Part shown: positions 17,186 through 24,755 of the stretch, one piece after another
Position numbering within the stretch: the stretch's first letter is position 1
Layout of the letters: each line of letters begins with the position of its first letter
Source: Streptomyces sp. CA-278952
GTDB lineage: Bacteria > Actinomycetota > Actinomycetes > Streptomycetales > Streptomycetaceae
Assembly (NCBI RefSeq): GCF_028747205.1
Contig: NZ_CP112880.1
Coordinates: 7,661,501 to 7,725,500, forward strand
Direction: 5' to 3'
DNA: 64,000 nt
Translations under genes and position numbers: made by a program
Notes under the pieces: generated by a model
Seen by the model: only the letters and a program-made list of their open reading frames with translations
Told to the model about the DNA's origin: nothing
Databases searched by the model: none

Positions 17186-18022
17186 CTATCCATCCAGGAT
17201 GTCGAGGATCCGGACGGCGTCCCCGACCCTGATCACTCCCGTCCCCTCGGGAATCAGATTCTGGCCGAAGACCAACTGCTTGCCGAAGCGCCGGTGGCGG
17301 GCCAGCGTGAGCAGCGGTTCCCTGCCCCGCTCGGCGGTGCGCTGGTCGGTCGTCGCGATCACGCAGCGGCTGCAGGGCTTGGCCACCGTGAAGGCGACAT
17401 CGCCGATGGCGATCCGCCGCCAGCGGTCCTCCGCCCACGCCTCGGTCTCCCCGATCACTACGTTGGGCCGGAAACGGTCCATCGGCAGCGGGCCCTCCCC
17501 GGGCCGCCCGCCGGCGGCGATCAGGGTGTTGAGCGCGGCGAGCGACGCAGTGGTGGTCGCCAGCAGAGGGTAGCCGTCGGCGAGGGAGACCATGTCCCCG
17601 GGCCGGGCGAAGCGCGGGTCGACGGGCCTGCGGTGCGACGGATCGTCGAGATGCACGAGCCGGACCTCCGTGCCGAGGACCGCGCTCAGCCAGTCATGGG
17701 CGTCGCCGGGCGCCTCCTCCACCACCACGGTGTCCCGGTGCAGCTTTACGGTGATGACGCGTCCGGCGTCCGGCCCCTCGACGCGCTGGGGCGGAAAGCC
17801 CGGCGCGGACAGGAGCACGCCGCCGCCCGGCAGAGGTTCGGCCGAGATCCGCGCCATGGAGGGCTGCTGACGCTGTGTGACGGCCCTGGCCGCCTTGTCG
17901 ACCAGCATCCAGCGGCGGTCGCCGTCGAGTCCCCATGGCTCGACGGCGACCAGGTCGCAGGCGCGGGCGGCAAGCGACTTCACCGGATAGACGTGGGCCG
18001 AACGGAGCACGGGAAAGCTCAT
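17186..18022 (-). CDS. MOSC domain protein with N-terminal beta-barrel
   Basis: This is a 278-residue protein. The N-terminal MOSC_N beta-barrel (VYPVKSLAARACDLVAVEPWGLDGDRRWMLVD) is followed by the MOSC domain. The catalytic-type cysteine motif KPCSRCVIATTDQ lies near residue 215 and is followed by RFGKQLVFGQNLIPEG. Related proteins (YcbX, mARC-type) bind the molybdenum cofactor and reduce N-hydroxylated compounds with a redox partner. No ferredoxin domain is fused here, so the partner is separate. The start is the ATG at 18022. Confidence 0.85.
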   Translation of the reverse strand: MSFPVLRSAHVYPVKSLAARACDLVAVEPWGLDGDRRWMLVDKAARAVTQRQQPSMARISAEPLPGGGVLLSAPGFPPQRVEGPDAGRVITVKLHRDTVVVEEAPGDAHDWLSAVLGTEVRLVHLDDPSHRRPVDPRFARPGDMVSLADGYPLLATTTASLAALNTLIAAGGRPGEGPLPMDRFRPNVVIGETEAWAEDRWRRIAIGDVAFTVAKPCSRCVIATTDQRTAERGREPLLTLARHRRFGKQLVFGQNLIPEGTGVIRVGDAVRILDILDG

Positions 18023-18153
18023 GCGCCCATCCTGCCAGCAACTTCTGACCCCGTACGCGTGGATTAGCGGGCCCCGACCGACACCCGGATGTCCTGGATG
18101 CGGCTGATGCCCGGTGCGTCCCCCGGCGCACCTCGACGCACGGAGTCGCGGGT

Positions 18154-18636
18154 TCAGTACCCCCGGCTCTGGTACGGACGGTTGTACGGGTCCTCGTACG
18201 GCGACTGCGCCGGCGCGGGCCGCGGCGAGGCCGGGCGCATCGACTCGTACCCGGTGGCGGGCGCGGGCCGCGGCTGCTGGGGCTGCTGCGGGTAGCCGCG
18301 GACCGCCGAGGGCTGCTGCGGGATGTACGGCGCGGGCGCGTGCTGCAACTGGGCGGGCTGCATCGGCGCGTGCTGCGCCGGAGCCTGCTGGTACTGCGGC
18401 ACCGGCTGCTGCTGCGGGTAGCCGTAGCCGGTCTGCTGCGACGGGGCCGCGGGCAGGGCGGGCAGCGCCGACGGCAGGGCCGGCAGGTAGCTGTTGCCGC
18501 TGTCATAGGCGGCCGGAACCCGGATGGGAGCGATCTGAGGGGTTCCCCGCTCCGCGACCAAGGAGTCGTAGATCGGAGTTTCGGGGAACGACGCGGCGTA
18601 GTAGCCGCCGCCGAAGGTGGAGCGGGGGGACGTCAT
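18154..18636 (-). CDS. Gln/Pro-rich low-complexity protein (possibly DUF6643)
   Basis: This is a 160-residue protein. A conserved-looking N-terminus (FGGGYYAASFPETPIYDSLVAERGTP and PIRVPAAYDSGNSYLP) is followed by about 100 residues dominated by Gln, Pro, Ala and Tyr. It has no membrane helix or signal peptide. The N-terminal half reads like a conserved Streptomyces family I recall as DUF6643, with no known function; the tail is probably disordered. The ATG at 18636 has AGGTGG only 1 nt upstream, which is unusually close. Confidence 0.7.
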   Translation of the reverse strand: MTSPRSTFGGGYYAASFPETPIYDSLVAERGTPQIAPIRVPAAYDSGNSYLPALPSALPALPAAPSQQTGYGYPQQQPVPQYQQAPAQHAPMQPAQLQHAPAPYIPQQPSAVRGYPQQPQQPRPAPATGYESMRPASPRPAPAQSPYEDPYNRPYQSRGY

Positions 18637-18953
18637 GCCACCTAAGTTAAGCCCACGATGTGCTGTATGGGGAGCCCCAACCTTTGGGTTATCCGTTTTA
18701 CGCTGGTTCTGTGCGGCCGGCCCGCCAAAGCATCGTTAAAGGTTTCGTTAACGGGAGGGACCTTTCCGCTGGTGAGCGAGGGCTTCGGCCCCGCGCTCCC
18801 GACCGTGAAGGGGAAGGGCGTCGAAGCATCCGGGAGGCAAGCGAATAGCGTTTGGCCAAAGCGCGAGGGGCACGGTTCGACGTCACGGAGATCGTCCGCC
18901 GGCCCGAAAGGCCCTGCCTTACCCCGACCCTCGTAAGGCTTTTGGCACCGCCC
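18637..18953. other. 317-bp intergenic region with a small palindrome
   Basis: The region upstream of the Gln/Pro-rich gene is less GC-rich than its surroundings between 18650 and 18760. It holds an inverted repeat CGTTAA (18734-18739), 8 bp, TTAACG (18748-18753), a possible operator. No convincing gene is seen. It lies past the end of the MFS exporter gene of the RiPP-like cassette. Confidence 0.5.
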
Positions 18954-20297
18954 TCACCCGCCCGGCCCGCTGGTACCGGCCGTGCGCGGTGCGCGGCGCG
19001 GGAACCGGCCGGCCAGCGGCAGCACCAACAGGGCGGCCAGCCCGCCCGTCAGGGCCAGTGCCGGGTAGCCGTCCCACGCGACGACCAGGCCGGACGCCAG
19101 GCTTCCGGCCGCTCCGGCGGCCGCGAGCCCCACGTCCACCAGCCCCTGGGTCGTGGCGCGCCGGTCCGGGGGCAGGGCGTCGGTGACGATCGCGGTGCCG
19201 CTGATCAGCCCGAAGTTCCAGCCCAGGCCGAGGAGTACGAGAGCGGCGCCGAGCGCGGGCGTCGAGCCCGCGGGTGACAGGGCGGCCAGTGCCCCGGCCG
19301 CCAGCAGCAGCGGTCCGGACGCGCAGGCGACCCGGCGTCCGCCGACCCGGTCGACGAGCAGCCCGGTGAGCGGGGAGGGCAGGAACATCGCTCCGACGTG
19401 CAGGGAGATCACGAGCCCCGCGGCCCGGGCGGTATGACCGTGCGCCAGCATGTGCACCGGTGTCATCGTCATGATCCCGATCATCACGACCTGGGTCAGG
19501 ATCATCACCGTGGCGCCGACGGCGACGTCGTGACGCCCGGCGGGCGCCGCGGCCCCGGCGTGGGGCCCGTCCGTACCCGCCCCACCCTCCTCGCCGGTGT
19601 CCACGGCCTCGTCCGGGGCGCCCGCCGCCCGGACGGCCAGCTCCTGGGCGAGCCGGAGCGGATCGGGCCGCAGCAGACAGGCGAGGACGACCGCGGTGGC
19701 GGCGAACGCCGCGGCCGCCAGCAGGAAGGGCCCGGCGAGACGCGGCACGCCCCAGACGTGCGCCGCCTCGCCGGCCGGCCCCACCAGCATGGGGCCGGTC
19801 ACCGCGCCCAGGGTGGTGGCGAAGAGCACCGTGCTCACGGCCCGTCCGCGTCGGGCGGGGGAGGCCAGGTCCGCGCCGGCGTAGCGCGCCATGAGGCCGG
19901 TCGCCGTACCCATCCCGTACACCACGAGGGCCGGGAAGAGCAGCGCCGCGCTGCCGGTGGCGGCGGCCACCACGACACCGACGCTGCCGAGCGCCCCGGT
20001 CGCGTAGCCCAGTGTCAGTCCGGGGCGGCGGCCCCAGCGGGCGCAGAGCCGGCCGATGCCGAGTGCGCCGAGTGCGGCCCCCGCGGTGAAGAGCGCGCTC
20101 GGTACTCCCGCGAGGCCGGTGGAGCCGAGCATCTCCTCGGCGAGCAGGGCTCCGACGGTTATCCCCGCGGTGAGACCGGCGCCGCTCATGATCTGGGCCA
20201 GTACCAGCACGGCCAGAATGCGCCGCTGTTCCGGAATCCCACCCGTGGCGACCGGATGTCCGCTGCGAGTCGACAAGGGAGAGCTTCCGATCGTCAT
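18954..20297 (-). CDS. MFS exporter, last gene of the RiPP-like cassette
   Basis: This is a 447-residue major facilitator with 12 predicted helices. It has the loop motif IGRLCARWGRRPG after helix 2 and a soluble central loop rich in Ala/Gly/Glu (about residues 210-250). It starts at ATG 20297, 20 bp after the stop of the GRDP-like gene. No Shine-Dalgarno sequence is visible, so translation is probably coupled to the upstream gene. The position at the end of a precursor-ligase-accessory row suggests export of the finished peptide product. Drug efflux unrelated to the cassette is the alternative. Confidence 0.8.
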   Translation of the reverse strand: MTIGSSPLSTRSGHPVATGGIPEQRRILAVLVLAQIMSGAGLTAGITVGALLAEEMLGSTGLAGVPSALFTAGAALGALGIGRLCARWGRRPGLTLGYATGALGSVGVVVAAATGSAALLFPALVVYGMGTATGLMARYAGADLASPARRGRAVSTVLFATTLGAVTGPMLVGPAGEAAHVWGVPRLAGPFLLAAAAFAATAVVLACLLRPDPLRLAQELAVRAAGAPDEAVDTGEEGGAGTDGPHAGAAAPAGRHDVAVGATVMILTQVVMIGIMTMTPVHMLAHGHTARAAGLVISLHVGAMFLPSPLTGLLVDRVGGRRVACASGPLLLAAGALAALSPAGSTPALGAALVLLGLGWNFGLISGTAIVTDALPPDRRATTQGLVDVGLAAAGAAGSLASGLVVAWDGYPALALTGGLAALLVLPLAGRFPRRAPRTAGTSGPGG

Positions 20298-20317
20298 GCG
20301 GGCGAGGAGATTTTCAC

Positions 20318-20833
20318 TCAGGCAATGGCCATGGGTTTCAGCTCCGCGATGTCCGCGAGGGAAATGCCCAGCTGATCGCGGAGGAACCGGACCATGGTCC
20401 AGTGCGGCAGCGCGCCGTCGTCGAACGGCCCGAATTCCTGGCAGTAGAGGGGGATCCAGCGCAGTGCCTCTTCCAAAGCCTGTTCGCGTCCCGGCTCTTC
20501 CTGGTAGTCCTCGTAGGCGATGCTGCGGTGATGGATGAAGAACCGCCCGGGAAGCCGTTCTTCGCACAGCGCGCGATATTCGCGGGTTTGCAGGATGAGA
20601 TAGTGCCATATCTCGTCGATGTCCTGTTCGACGGGCAGGAAAAGCCCGGCCAGCCGGTCCCGGTAGCGGGAGACGAGGTAGAGGTACCGCAGGCATTCGG
20701 TGACCTGACGTTCCACGAAGTCCTGGGGTGTGTCCGGCGCCTGGTCGCAGAAATGCCGTACCACCTCGGTGTGCAGCGCGTCCCCGAGAAGACGCTTCAG
20801 GTCGTCGGCGGAGAGTGTCTGTCCGCTGGTCAT
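20318..20833 (-). CDS. GRDP-like (DUF1399-type) small protein in the RiPP-like cassette
   Basis: This is a 171-residue soluble protein. The core reads D-I-D-E-I-W-H (residues 71-77), Y86, C90 and H101-H102. That matches the W-H...Y...C...H pattern of glycine-rich-domain-protein-like (GRDP/DUF1399) sequences. The clustered His and Cys residues could bind a metal, but that is inference. The ATG at 20833 has CGGAG upstream. It is 35 bp after the adenylate-forming gene and 20 bp before the exporter gene. No enzymatic activity is established for such bacterial proteins. In this context it is a candidate tailoring or chaperone component. Confidence 0.7.
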   Translation of the reverse strand: MTSGQTLSADDLKRLLGDALHTEVVRHFCDQAPDTPQDFVERQVTECLRYLYLVSRYRDRLAGLFLPVEQDIDEIWHYLILQTREYRALCEERLPGRFFIHHRSIAYEDYQEEPGREQALEEALRWIPLYCQEFGPFDDGALPHWTMVRFLRDQLGISLADIAELKPMAIA

Positions 20834-20868
20834 GGCACTCCGTTTCTGAGGGGGGAGGTGGTGGCGCG

Positions 20869-22110
20869 TCAGGTACCGGCGCTGACGAGCCAGGCGTACT
20901 TGCCGGAGCGCCCGATGGGGATGTGGGTGCGGTGTTCGATCCGGCAGTTCCGTCCGGTCAGTTCGGTGAGGCTCTGCCGCAACGCGGCTGCCTCCGTGGC
21001 CCCGAGGGGTTCGTCGGTGAACGTCGTGTGCAACAGAGTGGCGTCGGCGTCGCCTTGCAGGTGCAGTTGGTGCAGGAAGATCCGGGGGGAAGCGTCCGCG
21101 ATATGCCGGTCGAGGTCGCCCTGGGCGACCGGGCCGTTCGGTGTGCTCAGCAATTCCTTCTGACGGCCGCAGAATTGGGTGATCGCCGCGGGGTCGGGCG
21201 AGCCGTCCAGGGTGCGCACACAATCGCCCGACCGGTAGCGGACGAGCGGCATGTAGGGATTGCGCACACTGGTGACGATGAGCTGGTGGATCGTGCTTCC
21301 GGGGGCCACCGGCAGGAGCTCGACGCTCATCCCGGCCAGGTGGGGGCAGTAGCGGCCCTCCCGGTCGCTGTAGTAGAGGTAGCCCAACTCCGTACTGCCG
21401 AACAGATCGATGACCGGGCAGGCGAAGCGCCGGTGCAGGAACCGTCGTACGTTCACCGGGGTGTACTCGTAGGCGGTGATGACGCTGGCCGGCGCGGGGA
21501 ACGCGTCCAGCAGGCCCCAGGCCTCCGCCTTCCGCACCAGGTGCGCCAAGTGGTAGCCGGAGCAGTCGAGGTGGTACCGGCCCTGGGGGTGTGTGCTCCG
21601 TGCCAGATCGATCTCGCGGAGCATCCGCAGGACGTCCTTGCGGACCCACTGCGCCGGATCCAGCCGCAGGTTGAGGTAGCAGGTGCGCTCGTCGAGCCAG
21701 CGGTCGGCCAGGATGGGTATTCCCTTGTGCTCCACGCCGCGTCGGGCGGCGTTGACCCGCGCCACGTGTTCCGTCGCGAGCACCGTGGTGAGGGAGACCC
21801 GGCGGCAGCCCGACTCCCACGTCTCGCCGATGTCGGGGTGGTTCCGCCACAACTCGTAGTAGGAACGGAGCAGGAAGTACGGAGGCCGGATGATCTGCAT
21901 CCGGGCGTGGTTGGTGCCCGTGGACAGGACGAACTCCGCCTCGCCGTTCTCCAGCGCCGCCGCCAGCCGCGGCGTCATCCAGTTGTCGGGGAATCCGCGG
22001 GCGATCTCCGGCTTGTCGAGCAGGGGGAAGTGGCCCTTCGCCAGGGACTCCTGGTAGATCGGTATGTCGCGTATATGCTCGATGACCTCGCTGGTCGGCT
22101 GGCCCTTCAT
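20869..22110 (-). CDS. CapK/PaaK-type adenylate-forming enzyme (ANL superfamily)
   Basis: This is a 413-residue protein. FPLLDKPEI (residues 28-36) is the usual CapK/PaaK entry motif. The P-loop is present but altered: STGTNHARMQIIR (63-75), where relatives usually have S-T-G-T-T/S-G. The adenylate-binding motif DLFGSTELG (235-243), the hinge-type RYRSGD (291-296) and GRQKEL (315-320) are intact. Such enzymes activate carboxylates as adenylates for thioester or amide formation. The ATG at 22110 follows GAAGGA. It is 130 bp downstream of the repeat peptide gene, so the peptide or a small acid to be attached to it is the natural candidate substrate. Confidence 0.85.
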   Translation of the reverse strand: MKGQPTSEVIEHIRDIPIYQESLAKGHFPLLDKPEIARGFPDNWMTPRLAAALENGEAEFVLSTGTNHARMQIIRPPYFLLRSYYELWRNHPDIGETWESGCRRVSLTTVLATEHVARVNAARRGVEHKGIPILADRWLDERTCYLNLRLDPAQWVRKDVLRMLREIDLARSTHPQGRYHLDCSGYHLAHLVRKAEAWGLLDAFPAPASVITAYEYTPVNVRRFLHRRFACPVIDLFGSTELGYLYYSDREGRYCPHLAGMSVELLPVAPGSTIHQLIVTSVRNPYMPLVRYRSGDCVRTLDGSPDPAAITQFCGRQKELLSTPNGPVAQGDLDRHIADASPRIFLHQLHLQGDADATLLHTTFTDEPLGATEAAALRQSLTELTGRNCRIEHRTHIPIGRSGKYAWLVSAGT

Positions 22111-22240
22111 TAATTCCTTCTCATGTTTCGCATAGCTGAAGAAATATGGGCTATGAGGGGGGCGGAGTCGGGGCGCCCGGGAACATACTGTGGTGGGGGA
22201 GGGATCTCTCACAGAGGTGATCCCGGGCGTCCCCGGCCGA

Positions 22241-22396
22241 TCAGGAGATACAGCCGGCCTTCGGCGCGGCGCTGATACACCCGTTCTTGGGTGCTGCGCT
22301 GATGCAGCCGTTCTTCGCGGCCTGCTGGGCCGAGTTGGCGGCGAGCCAATTCTGCCAGACGTTGTCCTGGGCCATCTTCTTGATCAGGTGTTCCAT
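22241..22396 (-). CDS. Putative multi-core RiPP precursor peptide with KxGCIS repeats
   Basis: This is a 51-residue peptide with ATG at 22396 and a near-perfect ribosome-binding site (CGGAGG, 5 nt away). Residues 1-27 form a leader-like amphipathic region (MEHLIKKMAQDNVWQNWL, then NSAQQAA). Residues 28-51 are three copies of a short core: KNGCISAAP, KNGCISAAP and KAGCIS, ending at the stop codon. Each core has one Cys and one Ser, plus a Lys. The first two copies differ at five nucleotides, all silent third positions. Selection on the amino-acid repeat is therefore likely, rather than a recent duplication. It heads the row ligase, GRDP-like, exporter. No known precursor class fits in my memory. 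Confidence 0.8.
   Translation of the reverse strand: MEHLIKKMAQDNVWQNWLAANSAQQAAKNGCISAAPKNGCISAAPKAGCIS
22244..22315 (-). repeat. Three in-frame core repeats inside the precursor gene
   Basis: Repeat 1 is 22315-22289, repeat 2 is 22288-22262 and the shortened repeat 3 is 22261-22244. The unit is nine codons (K-N-G-C-I-S-A-A-P). Copies 1 and 2 differ only by synonymous changes (GGC/GGG, TGC/TGT, GCA/GCC, GCA/GCG, CCC/CCG). Copy 3 has Asn changed to Ala and lacks the A-A-P spacer. Confidence 0.9.
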
Positions 22397-22728
22397 GAGG
22401 TCCTCCGATGGTAGTGCGGAAGGTACTCCCTGAGGCCGGCCGACGGTGAATGGATTTCTCCTCGACCTGCCCGCTGAATGTAAAAGCGTGGTTGAGCAAC
22501 TGTCAATGAATGGCAATGTCGAACCCATGGTAAGCAGCCCCATTCGAGACCGGTTTGGCGTGATTCCGCTCTGCGGTTGTCGCGTCGGCGCCGACTGGGG
22601 CCGTGGCTCGCGCCCCGGCCGCGTCATCCGCAGAGCCCCTGATGGAAGCGGGTCGCCCGGCTTGGCCGGGGGCCGCCGACGCGGTGACCGACGTGGCGAC
22701 AGCCGCCGAAGATGAGAATGTTTTCCTC
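22397..22728. other. 332-bp divergent intergenic region
   Basis: This region lies between the repeat-peptide gene (minus) and the membrane protein/two-component operon (plus). It contains the TTGACA-18-TACATT promoter and an AT-richer patch (22440-22560) with the word CATTG repeated. An open frame from 22603 continues into the downstream gene, but its first 42 codons look non-coding. No other gene is supported. Confidence 0.55.
22477..22506 (-). promoter_or_regulatory. Consensus promoter of the RiPP-like cassette
   Basis: On the minus strand the -35 is TTGACA (22506-22501), the spacer is 18 bp and the -10 is TACATT (22482-22477). The expected start near 22470 leaves a leader of about 74 nt before the precursor ATG. 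This is a stronger match to the housekeeping sigma consensus than most promoters in the window. Confidence 0.7.
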
Positions 22729-23256
22729 ATGTCCGTCCCCGGGACCCCGCGAAGGCAGACTGGTCCGATGCTGTGGCGTGGGGTGGGGTCGGTATTGGCG
22801 GGATGCGGAGCAGGAACACTGGTGTTACTGGTCGTATGGATATGGCCCGGGCAGAAGGTGCCGCCCTCCATGGGGCCTGTGGTCGTCGTGCCCTTCCTGC
22901 ACGGTCCGACGCCTCCGGCCACCGCACCGACCGTCCCCGGCCGTCCCGCCGTGTCACCGACACCGCCCCCGGCCACGCCGGCCCCGTCCGGCTCCTGCCC
23001 GGGCGGCCGGGCCGTGTCGCCCCCGCCGCCGCCCGAGTCCGACGACAAGAGCGCCGACTCCCCTGGGCTTCCCCAAGGCGGCGGGGCCGGGGGAGCGTCA
23101 CGGACCACCGGTGACGACGAGAAGGCCTCACGCGTTCCCAGGGGCGACGTGGGCGACGTGGGCGACGAGGAGGGCGAAGAGGACGAGCCCGACGACGAGA
23201 ACGAGGAAGCGTCACACGACAACCGGGGGGATGCGGACGACGAGTGGGACGACTGA
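22729..23256 (+). CDS. Single-pass membrane protein with Pro-rich and acidic tail, first gene of a two-component operon
   Basis: This is a 175-residue protein if the ATG at 22729 is used (alternative ATG 22768). One transmembrane helix (about residues 20-36, LAGCGAGTLVLLVVWIW) is followed by a Pro/Ala/Thr-rich stretch. The C-terminus is extremely acidic (runs of Asp/Glu such as DEEGEEDEPDDENEE). The stop codon overlaps the ATG of the histidine kinase in TGATG, so translation is coupled. An exported acidic tail next to a sensor kinase could bind cations or act as an accessory sensor; this is inference. No family is recognised. Confidence 0.6.
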   Translation: MSVPGTPRRQTGPMLWRGVGSVLAGCGAGTLVLLVVWIWPGQKVPPSMGPVVVVPFLHGPTPPATAPTVPGRPAVSPTPPPATPAPSGSCPGGRAVSPPPPPESDDKSADSPGLPQGGGAGGASRTTGDDEKASRVPRGDVGDVGDEEGEEDEPDDENEEASHDNRGDADDEWDD

Positions 23257-24755
23257 TGCTCAGGCGCCCGACCAGCGCCCGGTCCCGGATCGTCGGCTGG
23301 ATGCTCATGCTTCTCACCGCAGCCCTGGCCGTGCCCACTTTCGGGATCACGATCGTCTGGCAGGCGGAGCTCGACCGGCAGGTCGACGCGCAACTCCTGT
23401 CCGAGGCCGACAAGCTACGCGCGTTCGCCCGTACCTCGCGCGACCCGTACAGCGGTGAGCGCTTCACCACGGGCGCCTCGCTGCTGACGGCGTTCATGGC
23501 GGTCCACCGGCCCGAGCACAACGCAGCCTTCTTCAGCGTCGTGAACGGACGGGCCGACCGGCGCAGCCCCGGCCCGGTCCCGGTCCGGCTGGACCGGGAC
23601 CCGGAGGTCGTGGCCCTGATGGCGCGGACGGCCGACACCCGTATCCGGTCGCTGGACTCCCCGGCCGGCACGGTTCGCTACGGTGTCGTCCCGGTACAGA
23701 TGGCGGGCGACCACGTCGACACCCGGCTCGTCCTGGTCACCTTCCGCGACAGGGCACTGCGGCAGGAACGCCACATGGCACGGCTGCTGCTGGCATCGGG
23801 AAGCTTCGCCCTGGTGGTCGCGGGACTGGCCAGCTGGCTGGTCGCCGGCCGGGTGCTGGCTCCGATCCGGCTGGTCAGGCAGACCGCCGAGCGGATCAGT
23901 GAGACGGACCTGACCCAGCGGCTGCCGGTGCGGGGCAACGACGACGTGGCGGAACTGGCCGAGACGTTCAACCACATGCTCGACCGGCTGTCGGGCGCCT
24001 TCACGGCGCAACGCCAGTTCCTGGACGAGGTGGCGCACGAACTGCGGACCCCCATCACGGTCCTGCGCGGACATCTGGAGCTGATGGACGAGGACCCCGA
24101 CAGCCAACGCGGCCAGACCCGCGCCCTGCTCTTCGACGAACTCGACCGGATGCGGCGGATCGTGGAGGACCTGCTGCTCCTGGCCCGCGCCGAGCGCCCC
24201 GACTTCCTCACCCTCGGCCAGACCAGTCTGACCGACCTGGTGGTCGACACGGCCGCCAAGGCGCAGGCGCTGGGGCGCAGGCACTGGACGGTGGCCGAGG
24301 TCGCCGACGTCAGCGTGCACCTGGACGAGCAGCGGATCACCCAGGCCCTGATGCAGCTCGCAGCCAACGCGGTCAGTCACACCGGGGAAGGGGACGCCAT
24401 CGAGATCGGGTCGCGCCTGTGGCGCGGCAGAGTGCTGCTGTGGATCGCGGACACCGGGCCCGGCGTGGCCCCGGAGGACCGCGAACGGATCTTCCAGTGC
24501 TTCTATCAGGGGGGCACCGCGGTCCCCGCCCGGGCCGCTCCCGGCATCGGACTGGGCCTCGCGCTGGTCCGCGAGATCGCCCAGGCACACGACGGCGTCG
24601 CCCACGTCGAGGAGGCGGCCGGGGGCGGCGCGAGATTCGTCATCGACCTTCCCGCACTGCAGCCCACGACGGAAGGAATCCATGGTGAGCAGGATCTTGA
24701 TAGCCGAGGACGAGGAAAGAATTGCCGCCTTCGTCGAAAAAGGCCTGCGCCGTAG
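23256..24755 (+). CDS. Two-component sensor histidine kinase
   Basis: This is a 499-residue protein. Transmembrane helix 1 (about residues 14-38) and helix 2 (about 170-192, LASGSFALVVAGLASWLVAG) enclose a sensor domain of about 130 residues. A HAMP domain follows (RVLAPIRLVRQTAERISETDL). The HisKA box FLDEVAHELRTPI has the phosphoacceptor His near residue 261, and the HATPase domain has N, DTGPG and GIGLGLALV boxes. The ATG overlaps the stop of the upstream membrane-protein gene (TGATG). The last 25 codons overlap the response regulator gene. The stimulus is unknown. Confidence 0.9.
   Translation: MLRRPTSARSRIVGWMLMLLTAALAVPTFGITIVWQAELDRQVDAQLLSEADKLRAFARTSRDPYSGERFTTGASLLTAFMAVHRPEHNAAFFSVVNGRADRRSPGPVPVRLDRDPEVVALMARTADTRIRSLDSPAGTVRYGVVPVQMAGDHVDTRLVLVTFRDRALRQERHMARLLLASGSFALVVAGLASWLVAGRVLAPIRLVRQTAERISETDLTQRLPVRGNDDVAELAETFNHMLDRLSGAFTAQRQFLDEVAHELRTPITVLRGHLELMDEDPDSQRGQTRALLFDELDRMRRIVEDLLLLARAERPDFLTLGQTSLTDLVVDTAAKAQALGRRHWTVAEVADVSVHLDEQRITQALMQLAANAVSHTGEGDAIEIGSRLWRGRVLLWIADTGPGVAPEDRERIFQCFYQGGTAVPARAAPGIGLGLALVREIAQAHDGVAHVEEAAGGGARFVIDLPALQPTTEGIHGEQDLDSRGRGKNCRLRRKRPAP

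Noticed and set aside
22244..22315. CRISPR-like or minisatellite reading of the short repeats
   Set aside because: The repeats are in frame, encode identical residues with silent differences and have no unique spacers; a peptide repeat fits better.
22603..22728. N-terminal extension of the acidic-tail membrane protein from GTG 22603
   Set aside because: The added 42 residues overlap the divergent promoter region, lack a ribosome-binding site and have random composition.
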